From Tetranychus cinnabarinus (lineage: Eukaryota; Arthropoda; Arachnida; Trombidiformes; Tetranychidae), in contig WHVY01000006.1 in assembly GCA_022266195.1 (NCBI GenBank), forward strand, positions 4,340,001 through 4,404,000: a DNA stretch of 64,000 bases, given 5' to 3'. Position numbers and translations under genes: made by a program. The number at the start of each line of letters is the position of its first letter. Within the stretch, counting starts at the first letter, position 1. Shown here piece by piece: positions 37,549-50,900 of this stretch. The notes beneath the pieces were generated by a model, which ran no database searches, was not told where the DNA came from, and saw nothing but the letters and a program-made list of their open reading frames with translations.

Positions 37549-40500
37549 GAAAAATGGTAAAAGTAAACTTAATAACAATCGTAATAACAAACATTCATTT
37601 CATAAAAATTACATTTTGATTAAGAGCTAAAAAACCTTTCAATTGCTTAAAATGACAGTTTAAAATTTCAATCAATAACATTGATCAGTCCAACAAGGGA
37701 ATTGAAAATAAACAAAAAATATGTTCAATTGATGTTAACTAAGTGATAGCTAATTCAATTGCCATAAAAATAATCAAGATTTAGTTTGCCATAAGAAAAT
37801 TGGTTAAAATTTGAGCTCAACGATTTTTAATGAACACATTAAAATTCATCAACTTGGACAACAAATTAACATCAAAACCAATCGAACTTATTTCTTCCAT
37901 CAAAGATTGCCCTGAAAAATATCTGTAATCAGTAGGACTTTTCATTTTCTATGCAATTTATAACAATATCACAACATATTTAGAATCAACAATTGGATTC
38001 ACCGATCATGACTGATCTTAAAGTCCTTCTTACTGAGCAGGAAACAATATAACGTTATCCACATCGAAAAGACCCAAGTTCCTAATGAAAAAAACCATCA
38101 CCAGAATAAGAATTACAAAAAATAGAATCTTTAGTATTTGTCCAAAACCTTTCTTTAAGTAAAAGCTTCGTTTGAGTTGAGAGTTGGTGCTTTTGTTGGT
38201 TGTATGTGCATAAAAATTGAGTCCATTTGTGCAATAAAAAAGTTTCTTTGATCGAAAGTCTTCGACAAAATTGGGTTCAAAGTTACTTCGATCTCCTTTC
38301 GTACATTCTAGGCATCAGATTTTTTGTCAAACTCTTTACTTGTTACTCAAGAGACAAAGTTTTACATATAATCCTAATCTAACAATAAACCACCAACCTT
38401 AATAACCAAATTAGTTTCCGTCTTTTAGAAATGTTATTGAATATGGATTTTGTAATTTCCCCCAAGCCTCTATTTTCATCAATTTCTCGGAATCTGAATT
38501 CTGAGATTAGGTTTCACATTTTTCGTTGTTATTGTTGAATCAATGTTTTTGCAACAAACATTAGTTTTGTGTAATTTTTGTCTTCTTAAAACACTTTCCA
38601 TTTGGCCACAATTTTGACCCAAAAATTTGATACATTGACTTTTATACATTGTGTGTATGGATCATCCATAATGGATGTATAAATTGAGTTGGATTAAGCT
38701 TTTCTTGCTCAAAGTAAAAAGACTAAAAATACATCCATTATAATCTCTTTTCTCAACGGTAAATGTTATATAAGCTATTAGTGGAAATTAATAAGCTTTC
38801 AATTATTAGTTTCCAATTATAATTCAATTGATTCAGCTAAGAGTTGGAAATCAAAATACAACACTTACAAAGGATGAAAGACTACGTTCGATAACCTTAT
38901 AACAAATTTGGTTTAATTTAATCAAATCAAAACCATTACTGTTAAGTCACTGGTAAAAATTTGATGCCTATCGGAAGAGGATTAAGAATCTGAAGTTACA
39001 GTGACTACAAAACCAATTTGTCCTCATGATAAACATGATTATTATAAATATTAATCATCTTAAGACTAAATCGATATTCAAATGGCAACCTCTCAACGAC
39101 TAAACCCATTTCATCAATTTATACTAATTTCATCTCATCTCTAAGCAAATTCAATATCAATCTAAAAATAAAGCTGAAATTTATAACATTTTAAGATTTG
39201 TGTCTAGACTGAAATATTTCAAAAGTTGATCCTCTTTGAATTTACATCAATTGATAGATTGCTCTTGATTGCATGGTAATTGGTAAATCAGTTTATATGA
39301 TGTCCAGTTGAGATGTTGGCTGAAGACGAAAAGAAACTGGAAGAAAATATAATTTAGTTGAAAAATAATGAATATTGTGATAGAATGCAAAATATGCTGA
39401 AAATATACTATTTTAAGTGAATTGTATTGATATTAAAAAGCTTACCATTGAAAAAAGTGAAGGAATTGAAAGCTTTTAACAAAATCCTAAGCCAGTTGAA
39501 TATCACAGGCTATAGTCAGGGTGACAGGTTTGAAAGCTAACTGTATTCACATGTGAAATTTTGAACAATTAGGAGGAAAAAAAATTATTAATAAATGTCA
39601 ATATTGTAATAAAGAGTTACTTACATTATATCAACTAGTGTCAATTTCCTATTCTTATTGTAATCAGTCGGTGTAAATAATATGTAATAATATTGATCTA
39701 TTCATGGAGAGGATAAAGGAGAGAGAAAAAAAGAGATAAATAAATGAATAAGTAACATGGTAATTTCAGTTGATGGCGAGTGAAGCCTGCAAGTTGGTAT
39801 CAAGTTAGACAACATCAGAGGTTATATGCAGAAATAGTGTTGAAATTATGGTTAAATTATAAATTGTTTTGCTGTTTCAAGATCAATTACATATCCACCT
39901 ACTTGATTTCATCAGCATTTCATTTAATTTCCATCTCTTAAGGCTATTGGATTGGGTTAATCACAGTAATCCACGTGAGCCTGATGAGATTAGGAGTGAA
40001 GAAAGCGAAAGAATAACATTGAATTGAATCTAAATCATGATAATTATTAAGTTACCCAACGACCAGCAAGTAAAATTGCTAGGAGACATTGGATTTGCTT
40101 TATCCATGTAAATATTAATCATAACCATCCATGTTACCTGCACATTAGCATCATATTAAGTCATATTAACAAACATTCATAGTTGCTATCTGAAGGCTTG
40201 TATTTCAATTTAATAATGGTTATTAAGATGATTACTTTTAACCTCTTCCATGATTAGTATCTTGTATCAAGGTACCAATTTACTGTTACTCAAACCATTC
40301 GTGGCTACCTTATCATGAGTTATCATACGTTTCTAGGCGAAGATAATGAGCTTTTTTGAAATTAAATTTCTCTAAATGTTCCTTTGATTCCAATATTCAG
40401 AGCAAGGTTTTGCAATGCCAAAAGCCTGGAAAGATGATGATAGTGTTGGGCTTATTGAAAGGTTTGTTGTCCTCTGATTAGTTAAATACCTTGTATTAAT

Positions 40501-41852
40501 ACATTAACTCCATTATGGTTGTGGTTTATAAATAAATTGAAGGTTGAAGGTTATGAAGTTGGATTGAAAATGCTGAGGATTGACTGAAAAGAGTGAGGAT
40601 TACTTGGAGTGAGAAATCACTTGAGATCAAGTTTGGTCATAAAGTTGTTGACATATGTACGATTGAATAGAGTTACAGGAAATCAAATTGGTTTCTATGA
40701 TTCGATTATTTTTAGATTGATCCATAATAGTTGAACACTTTACAATCATGTAAATTTGAAGTGAATCCAGCAATATCATGTTCTCATTTTTAATCAAATT
40801 TATTCAATTAGCCAACACATACAGTTGAAAGGAAGTGCAAGAACCTGATTTAATGAAAGAAGACATTGAAATTAACAATTTTTGTTTAATTTTCGCTGAA
40901 TAAATAAACATGAAAGCAAATGTGGTTAACTTACCTTGTCTGAAGTGATGATTAGATTGAATAACCTTTATAGTTTTGGTTATTGACTCTCAACACTATG
41001 TCAAGGTGATTGATATTACCGGCAATTTGGTTGAAGCATTTGTCAGCTTCACCAAAGATAATGTCATTAACACCCTCTGAAAGTTAAATTAGATTGACTT
41101 GTCCAAATTGACAAAGTAATGACCAATAACTCGGCAAAATTATGGTTCAGACAATAAATAAATTGAGGTCGTTGGCAGCATCTATAAATGAAATTCATAA
41201 TTATCAAAGATTGGACAGTTGACTTGAAAATTTCATCAAACAAATCGAGGAAACAGCATAACAGTTAAAAATTAAACATTTATGTTTAACATTTATATTG
41301 TGACTTTTATACATTCAGCTGGAAGAGAACCATTACAATATTTGAATTTGAATTCCAATGACTCTTATTTAAGGACTTCTTCTTCGAGGCTTTGTGGACG
41401 AAGATTGTACAGGTGAACGAGGTGATAAGGACGTTAACTTTGAGCGAGATCGTTTATTCGATGAACTTGCGTTTTTCTTTGTATGGTTTATTACACGCAT
41501 TGCTTCAGCCGGTTAAACACATGAAAGATAAACTAGAAAACAAAATCAAACATCAATTTTTTACATGTAAAGTATTACAATGAGTACACAAAACAAAATC
41601 ACTGAAACAAAAGGGTTCATCGACATGGGCATTTATCATTGCTACCAAAAATTAAAGTAATTGTTACGCTACTCTTTGCTTTGATTGCTAATAATAATGC
41701 TTGTAAAAAAAGCGGTAAAAAAATCACGTGACAAATCATCTGTTGTTTTTAGAAAGCATGAGATTTTTCTCGTGTTTACTTTAACTAGGTTTCTGTAATA
41801 ACTAAATTCAATTAGCTGTTTTTTTGTGCCAATTTTACTAATTATTTAATGA
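37549..41852. other. Intergenic region with one degraded repeat arm
   Basis: No supported gene. At about 38208-38345 there is a diverged copy of one arm of the palindromic repeat at 22.8-25.4 kb. The right end must contain the METTL17 promoter, but no TATA box or other core element is evident. Confidence 0.4.
38208..38345 (+). repeat. Diverged solo arm of the 22.8-25.4 kb palindromic family
   Basis: Collinear with the forward arm that starts at about 22870: shared blocks include a CCATTTGT segment, AAGTTTCT-TGATC, TTCAAAGTT, ACTTCGAT, CCTTT-GT-CATTCT and ATCAGATTTT-TTGTCAAAC. Identity is clearly lower than between the arms at 22.8-25.4 kb and no inverted partner is seen nearby. Confidence 0.5.
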
Positions 41853-44800
41853 ATGATGTTTACAAGAAATCAGTTAAGACTATCATCTTTCAATTACTTC
41901 ACTGATAATCTATTTAGTGTCTATACAAGCCAGTCAATTCGTCAAGTTACTACGGTATGCTATCATTTTTACAATTTCATCAATTAATTGGATGCTATTT
42001 ATTATCTCTGGTCACCATTTGTTTTGCTAATTTTATTGAATTAACTCATGACATTTGATATATCCTTTTGCTTCAATCTCTTTAATTGAATCAAGACTGT
42101 CAATAAAGTTGAACTTCATGCGGACATTGATGAAAAACTGACTCAAGGATTACGTGCTAGGGCACAGCCTGGAAGACGTGCATTACCTACTGTCGATTTA
42201 CCTGTTACATTAGAGTCTGCATGTTACAAAGTGATTACAAGTAAGTACGTTCCTCGCCATGTGTTTTAAATTATTATTTAATTTGGCTCATAGTTTTACT
42301 TTGGTAATTTATTCCAGAATATAAGAGGCCCGATTTCAAAGATGATGTATTCCGGGTCCACAACCAATTTCACCATCGACAGCTACCATCTGAGCCGGCC
42401 GAAATTCAACAGAAATATAAGGAAATTGAATATCGATATGTACAGAAAGGTATATAATGTTGTGCAAAGTTTACACTTAACTCATTACAAAAATGTTTTT
42501 ATTCATTTCCAGAAAATTTTGTTCTCTCTGAACTTGACCCAATCAGCAGAGAGGAAGAACTGCGGAAAAGAGAAGAGAAAATTCAAGCAGCGCTTAAAAA
42601 AGAAATTTACAATTGGCAACCGGTTGAATATGACGAATACAACAGTATTGTCTATATGGCTGCTCGACTCGCCCCAAACTTCGCCGCGACTAAATTTGTT
42701 TTACATGATGTAATGTTAAATCTAACCTTTAGGCCTTATTTCAAATTTCAAAGCGTTACTTCTATGCTTATACTAATTCAATTCATATCCCTTTTTAATC
42801 TATCAAACTAATTAAATTTTAATTTTATTTCTTTTTAGATAAAACGCACTTATCCTGACTTCAAGCCAAAAACACTGTTTGACTTTGGATCGGGTGTTGG
42901 CACAACTATTTGGGCAGCAAATGAAATATGGCCAAAATCATTTTCAGAATATTTTTGTGTTGATATCTCTAAAGAAGCCCATGACATAGCTCGCTTGCTG
43001 TTAAAACAAGGTGATGACACCAAACCGTTAATTTATGAAGGAATTTTTACTCGTCAATTTTTACCCGTAGCATCTGATGTGAGTTTCATCTTGTTCTCAT
43101 CAAAATGATAATGATAATTATTAATATTCGTTTTCTTAAAACATTTAGATAAAATATGACCTAGTTGTTAGTGCATTTTCCCTATTAGAGCTTCCGTCTT
43201 TGCGATCTCGTGTTAATACCATTGAGAATCTGTGGCACAAAACGGACGACTTGCTTGTCATTATTGAACATGGTAAAAAAGCTGGTTTTTCCGCCGTCTT
43301 AGAAGCTCGTAATTTGGTTCTTCAAATAACCGGACACAAGGTCACTGATACATTTAATGTTGACAGTGAAATTAGAGGAGTTACTGAATCAGATGATAAT
43401 CAGGTCCCATCATCACATATTATTGGTCCAGTTAGTAAATGCACAATCTAGTTTTTATACATTTTATTTTAATTTTTATTTTCTTTTGTTTCAGTGTCCA
43501 CACAACTATCCGTGTCCTAAACTCTTTACTGGTCAAATTGAACCTTGTAATTTTTCTGTCTCTTTCAACCATTTACAATACGGCGAATTAAGCAAGGTAT
43601 GAAATTGAGAAATCTGTCAATCCATTGCTTTATTTAATTAATCTTGAAATTTTCCAGATTCTCTGGGGTAACCGTGAAGAATTTTCTTATTGTGTGATTC
43701 AAAAGAAACCAAGGAATTTTAAAGGTATAGTATTAAATCTACTGCAGTGTTAGCAACATCTAGACTTTCATAGATACTTGTGAATGAATGATTTCAGGTA
43801 AACTGAAATTCAGTCAAGTCGATCGTGAACATCAAACTTGAACTAAACCATTTTATGAAAACTCTACGAGCGGAAAATTTAGAATCTAAACTCATTTATC
43901 CATAAGGAACAATATTTGAGCATTTAATGGCTATCATTTGTGAATGAGGGATCGAACGTGAGAATTTTTTCCATTCAATTCCAAAATGATTTTTGCATCT
44001 AAATTTTTACCATTCAATTGACCATTAGAGTATTTCCTGGTGTGTTAAAGTTCATGAGTGACAGTCCAGTATAAGTTGGTCTTGTCAAATCTCCAATAAC
44101 ACTTGAATTCGTTTTCTAATCTTAGCTGCCTCGACAAATGAAATTTTTGTATTCACATTAGGGAACAAACTGATTTAATGCTTCATTTACTAATCACGAT
44201 GCATAAAAACGATAAAACAGAAAACGATTTTATATAAATAGATTCGCGAAAAAAAACAGCATCTTGAAACAAAATCAACGTATATTTATATTTTTGAATT
44301 AGTCATAAAAAAATGAGTTGCAGGTTAAATTTTAAGTCCGCCAGGAACATCGTCAGAACTCAAAAAAGCTTATAAACAGCGACATGGACATGACAAAAAT
44401 CATGCAATTTGATTTGAATCAAAAATTATACAGCATATCTACACCCACCCATGAGCTTAGGGGATGAATATTTGAAGAGATGAAGGGTCTTTTTAGTGCG
44501 CTGGAACGTTGAACTTCATCTTAATTTGTCTGTCCCAACTTAACTGACAGACAAATTAATTCAAGAAAATCACGGTTTTCCGATTTCATTAAATTGAATC
44601 TTTTGAATTGATCTTTTTTTTCCAGAAAATCCTCCTTGGCCTCGAGTTATTTCCCCTGTAATTAGGAAACAAGCCTCTGCTCTGTGTAAATTATGTTGTC
44701 CAGATGGGACAATTAAAAATATTAGAGTTGGTAAACAAAGAGATACTAAGTAAGTTATATATGTTAGATTTTTTTATATATATGATTTAAATGTTCTAAT

Positions 44801-44907
44801 TTTCATCATTGCGTTTTTGTTTCAGAAATCTTTACAATTTAGTCAAATTAAGTAAATGGTCTGATCTGTTACCAGTGACAATTCACCAAGTCGAGAAATT
44901 GGATTGA
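41853..44907 (+). CDS. METTL17: METTL17/Rsm22 mitochondrial ribosome assembly factor
   Basis: Ten coding exons read as 41853-41954, 42096-42240, 42318-42449, 42513-42709, 42839-43078, 43149-43430, 43495-43596, 43658-43724, 44626-44749 and 44826-44907, giving 490 residues with every junction in frame. Exon 1 encodes a basic, acid-free, Ser/Thr-rich start (MMFTRNQLRLSSF) typical of a mitochondrial targeting peptide. The methyltransferase-like fold has motif I as LFDFGSGVGTTIW. Cysteines in CPHNYPCP, IEPCNF and LCKLCCPDG match the [4Fe-4S] ligands known in METTL17 and yeast Rsm22, which bind the small mitoribosomal subunit during assembly. The donor after exon 6 is GTTAGT; a GTAAAT four bases later would break the frame. 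The first ATG (41849) is out of frame and ends quickly, so 41853 is preferred. The last 39 coding bases overlap the antisense BICRA coding end. Confidence 0.9.
44521..44559. repeat. Perfect 14-base hairpin in METTL17 intron 8
   Basis: TTAATTTGTCTGTC at 44521-44534 is followed, after 11 bases, by its exact reverse complement at 44546-44559. It lies in the 901-base intron between exons 8 and 9, about 65 bases before the acceptor. Confidence 0.85.
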
Positions 44908-47900
44908 ACTTAAATCCAGATCAGTCTCATGATCAGCTGACTCTCCATTTTCGCCTCCCTCTAATATAGTTGAAACGGCGAAATCGTTTTCATTATCATA
45001 TCTGTTATTCCAAACATCGATTCGACGATTATTGGACACAAAATTGGTACCCTTCCATTCTTCATTATTATAAGCCATTTCTTGAGTCCCATTCCTTTGA
45101 GTATATGGATTGTTTAGTGAATTTACATCAGTTGGAAGGGCAATTCCAGGATTATTACTAAAATCTGGATAATATCCTAAATCAGGCACAGATTCTGAAT
45201 GATGATTAGAACCTAGATATTTGGCTATATCTTCAGCTGCATTTTCTTCCTCATCATCCTCGTCCTCACTATCATCTTCATCGTCATCTGTATCACCAGA
45301 TTCACGATCTTCAATATCATATTTTTTAATTTCGGTACCTTTGGAATGAGGAGAAAGAAAGAAAGAAAAAATTGTGAGAAAAGGTCAAACAATTAATGTA
45401 ACAATCAAATATAAATGAGCACTTTTGGATTTACGCTCAATCTAAATAAACTTGTTAGCTCTTTGAAAGCTGCTAACAAAAGCAAAGTTTAATTCAATGC
45501 AATTCTAATTGAGAGATAAACCAATTGAAAGATAAAAAGAAAAGATAAATAAAATAGAAAATTGGATCATTGATTTTTCTAACAATTAAATAAATGCAAC
45601 AAGTAAGTGTTTAATTAAATGCAATAACCTAAAAAAGCAAAACTCAAGTTACGTGTGACGAAGATATTTACATAAAACTGAATAAGTAAACCAAAGAAAA
45701 AGCGTTGATAAACAAGTAAACTAGTAAAGCAACTGTAAATTATCTTGTAAATCCTTTTAATCCTTAAGCTGCAGCTCATTGTCAGATTATTAACTTACAA
45801 TCAGCTAGAAAATCTTCGTCCAGCGCAGAAGATTTTCTCTTGCGATTAATTGATAGTTGTTCTTCTTCTTCGAGACTGTCTCTGATGATTTTTTTCCAAC
45901 TTTCAGGAGGCGGAGGTAATTCAAGCTCTGTAATGGAAAGAAGAAAAACAAATAATTAGAACGAGGTTAATTACAAATCATAAGCAAAAGAAAAATGAAA
46001 GAATCAACAAATCATGAAATCACATTCCAATGAGTCTTAATTCATCGTTCAACACGTCAGCAAGACAGTTTAGTTTCCCCTCAAGCTTTATCTTGCTTTT
46101 CTTTCTTTCATTTCTAGCGTTTATTTCAATGAAAAATGTGGTTAGAAATGAAATTCAAACAAATGTGAAATTCAGCAAAAACGTTAGAAATTCAAGTTTT
46201 TTAAAAAAAACCATAAAGTCTAAGATTTTGTAAGCCTCCAAAACTTGAATCAGATTAGCCTAAAGGTAAGACAGCAACAGCTAAGGTGAACTATCACAAT
46301 TACCTGGCCCATTCCAATGACCTCAATTTTACAACTTTTGTTCCTGCTAACCTCCCCTTCCTAATTTTCAATTTTATCCCCAATATGACTTCATTTTTTC
46401 ACCATTCCTCCTTCTCTCTCTTTTACTTGAATAACGTTTTCAACATCTTTTTATGTAGGTCTAATTTTTCATTCATACAGAATACGTATCTTCCTTTCCT
46501 GACCTTTACAAGTTCTTCATGTTTTTCATGTTTTAACTTTTTTTCTGAAGCTTTTCTTGCTCTTCATTTAACCTATTCAAAAGCAATACACTTTAATCAA
46601 TAAATATGGATACAAGTTTAACCAAGAAATTGACTGACCAATGTGAAGTGATCGTCATAAATATCATGTAAACTCATCTAACCAATGGTAACTTTAACTT
46701 ATCAAATGGTTTCCTTTTCATTGTAACAAGGAAAACAAAAACAACAATAGACTTGAAAATAACCTTATTTACGAAAATAATCGGTTAGGTAATTGTCATA
46801 AAAGGGTATAAGTAAAGTAAGCAAAGTCAAAAGACATGAAGATAAAGACAGGTAGGGCTTAAGGAAGGTAAAGAAGACAATGTTCAAGTGAAATGAAAGA
46901 CTTGACTATTTTTTGGCGCGCATAGGTAACATTGACTAACAAAAGAGCAGTTATACAAGAAAATAAGAAAAGACTAGAATGGAAGAGATGATGACAAAGA
47001 GAAGATAAAAAGAGACAGAGAAAGGGGGACAAGGAGGAAGAAGGTGGTGGAAGAAAAGTAAAAAGGCAAAAAGAGAGAAATGAGAAAATATAACTAAAAT
47101 ATTTCCCTGGAATATCGATCAAAATTGTAACCAGCAACTGTGTATCTCTTTCTTCACCTTTTTACTATAACAAATAAGCAAACAATTGAAAAAGCTTTCA
47201 CTTCCACTTTAACAAGGGCAGAAAGAAAGGGAAAAGTTCATGGAAAGCATGGGAGTTACGAATAGTTTTCATCTGTTACAACACACGAAATTATCAACTC
47301 CTCTTTTTTAGTTTTTTTTATTCAACCTGAAAGGGAACATGAGCATAAATAACAACAACACTGGCATCAACAGAAAGCCTCTTGATTTGTTCAAAAAACT
47401 ATGGATATTTGGATAAATATTTGTGCTTGAATAAAACATTCATTTAACCAGAATTTGATGATCTTATGTCTAGTCAATGGGTAAATATGTTAACACAATT
47501 GACTGTAAATCACTTTCTTTATCAATTTAATCCGAGGTAATCTCATTCATTGGATATTTATTGGAGGAGGAAATATTTTTGTGTGAATTGGGTGAGAAAA
47601 AGAAACTGCTACCATGAAGAAAAGGGAAGAAGAGGGGAAATTAAAGAGAAACTCAGGAGAGTGAAATATGGGAAAGATGAATAACATTCAGAGAGAGAGA
47701 ACGAAAAGGTTGAAGATGAATAGGATGAATAGGATGACGAGAAATGAAGAGGAAAAAGAGTGTGTGTAAGAGAAGAAGAGAAAGAAGAAGAAGAATAAAA
47801 AATAACAAAAAAGTTTTTCTCTTATGCTATGAGGTAGACATGAAAGAGATGGAAACGAGTGAAGATGAAAAAGACCGAAGAAGAAAAGAGTAAGAAGAAA

Positions 47901-50900
47901 AAAAAGAATGAAGATGGAAATGGATTCTTTCAGGATCAAGATGAAGATGATATCCATCTTGAATGGGAGAGTCGACTCATAACTAAGCATGATTCAAAAT
48001 AAATCGATATCATGTCTACAAGTCCTGAGAGTGACAGGGAAAAATGAAAAAAGAGAGAAACATCTAGTGGAATAGGAAGAATACAGAAACGGAAAAAGAA
48101 AGATGAACAGAGAAAGAAAGAGAGCATGCAATCAGAACGAACTGAAATACGAAATCCTGAGCGGACCTTGACACTTGATGGATCAATAAAGCAAGATGAA
48201 GAGAGAACTGAAGATTGAAAAAGAGAGAGAGAGAGAAGAGAGATAATGGGAACATGAAAAAGAGCCACATATTGACACATATTCACTTGATAATGCACAA
48301 TAAGAGAGTGAGAAATAAGAAAATGAAAGAAGGGAAAAATTGTTCCTTTTTTCACTTGAATTAAGGGAATCTGGGATTTGTCTTTGCTTCCTTCGTATTT
48401 TTGCGAGTGTTTTTGTGTACTTTACAACTTCACTGAACTGTTGACTCAATCATAGTTGTTGATGTAGCTTTACAATAAGCTTAGAGTGGATTCTCACCTT
48501 TCCCCTGAGCAACTAAGTCTTTATCCCTTTGAAGTGAAATGTTTTCATCGTTTATGAACAATTTGTTTAACATTACGTACTCTGCTTTAGGCGTTTCAAT
48601 CTGTATCAAAAAAAGAAAGAAAAAAGAGACAAAATTAAGTTAAAGTTAATCAGATTATTTTTAAAGATTAGGTAAAATTGTGACGTTTTTTCACTCTTAT
48701 CCATCCACTCTTTCACTAGATTCAACCAGATATGTAGATAGGTAGCAATTTATTTATAAACATACATTTAAATCATTTATTTATTTATTTATGAATATCG
48801 TCGAGTCACTCATAACGAGAAGAGTTAATTTTTAAAATTTTCCTGATTTTTTTGCACTAGTCTTTCATTCATAACTTTGATATTTAACACTAAATAAGCA
48901 AAAAAGTTAATTCAAAACAATACTTACCATATTAGATTTCAATAAATTATAACGGAATCTATTGAATAGTTCATTTTTCCTCTTTAATAAACTTTCAGAT
49001 ATCACCTCGAAATCTCGATCAACTGTAATGATAAATATTGAGAAACAAAAAGTGTATTAGTTGATGTGGAACAGCACCAAAGATAATTGTAAGAAGTAAC
49101 AAATTGTTAGTAAAACATACAGATAATTAAATTCATTGTTATTACGATGATAAAATTAACAGTTAACAAGGAAAGGATAATGATGTATTGAATTGCTCAA
49201 TAGCACAAGCTAACTTATAATCTTATTAAGAGTGGTTTAAATTGAGTGTAAAACCTGTTAACATGTTATCAAATTAAGCTTGCTAATTGATTGCTTATCC
49301 CAATCAATTAGGTGAAAAAATCAGCTGAGAAAACATTGAAATTTAAAAGATAAATTTATTTACCTTTGGACAGTTGCTCTTCAGTTGGGACTGGAGCATT
49401 AAAAACATGGTAACGCAATAAACGTTTACATGCATCACTTCGACTTTTGAAAGGTGTTTTTGTATCGGGTTTAGTTGCGGCAGCTTGATCAGCAGCAGCT
49501 TGTTGTTGAAAACTGAAACAGAAAAGCGTAAAAGTTAAATTGTAAATAACGCAATTGTAAAAAGATAATTTTCATTTGTTTCAATTTAAATACAATGCTT
49601 ACAATCGACAAATTTTAGCTTTGGTTTTTTCACTTTCTAATTGTGGCGATTCCAATGGTGCTTTAAAATATTTGTTCACTGAATTTGTACTTGAAGTGGA
49701 AGTATTCGGTGTTCCTATCCGTACAACTTGAATTGTAGTTGCATTTGATCCTCCACTTGATTGCTGAATTTGCAAAATCGATGAGAAGAAAAAAAATTAG
49801 TTTAAAATTAGTTTCAAATGTAAAATAAGCAGTTTCCTGAAAGTGTTGCTTTTTTTCCTGAATTTTTTGTCCAGACAAAGTGGGAAAGATTTTGTTTCAA
49901 TTTGAATCATGAATTTCAATCAATTGTATCAATTAAAAGCTTACCTTTTGATGTGAAGTTGTCTGTAAAGAGGATTGGATTGAAGGTTTAACAGGTGAAG
50001 CAGCAATCGTTATCAATTGAGTTCCAACCTGAATTGTAGTATTACCATCTAGATTATTGGCATTAGTTTGATTTATTAATCTAACGTTTTGAGCCTGTTG
50101 TTGAGTTGCTGTCACTAGTTGCGGTTGATTTGGATGAAGCTGATTACTATTAGTGCTACTGTTTAACTTAATGATATTGAATTGCGGATTAGGTGATTGG
50201 GGTTGGTTTAATTGTGATGAGGTCTGCAGATGTGCGGTCTTTGGTAAAATTGAAGGCATAGAAGTATGTTGAGTTTGTTGTTGGTGATGCTGTTCAGTTT
50301 CATGTTGGGACTCCCTATTCAAACAAAAGGCAAAGAATACACAAGAAAAGTTAAATTGTAGCCTTGGAATTCAAACAAAGATTCTTTGTGGGAAGAAAGG
50401 TAAAAATAAAAGAACGGCATGAAAGAGGTAAAGAGAGTAAGTTATACATCTTTCTCTCTCTCTCTCTTTCTAAGTAAAGATAGCCACGAATGCTACCTTA
50501 ATTGAGCTTTCTTTCATGGTCATCAAGAGAACAGAAAAGGTATCACGGGAAAGTTTCAACTCTTTTTGTTGTTCTTCACAGGTTGAACAACACTTACCAT
50601 GAAAGTAGCAAAATTATTTTAATAAATTCATAACTAATATCTTAAATTTTAGATGAAATAAATGCTAGTAATGAAAGTCTCATTCCACATGATAGACAAT
50701 TTGTTATTGATGTTTTTCAATGTATTGTACAAATTATATTTCATGTTAATAAGCTTCACTATTAGTGTATATTGTGAAACTTGATTTACTAGCATTCAAA
50801 TGATCATTGTAAATATAGTTTATCTTTCTTTCTTGTTTCACTTTCTCTTTCTCTTTTACCTAACTTTCCTCTCTCTCTGCTTATCTAACTGAGTCATAAA

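Noticed and set aside
46859..48449. Several Ser/Leu/Phe-rich minus-strand open frames
   Set aside because: They come from GA-rich simple sequence inside a BICRA intron and have no domain content.
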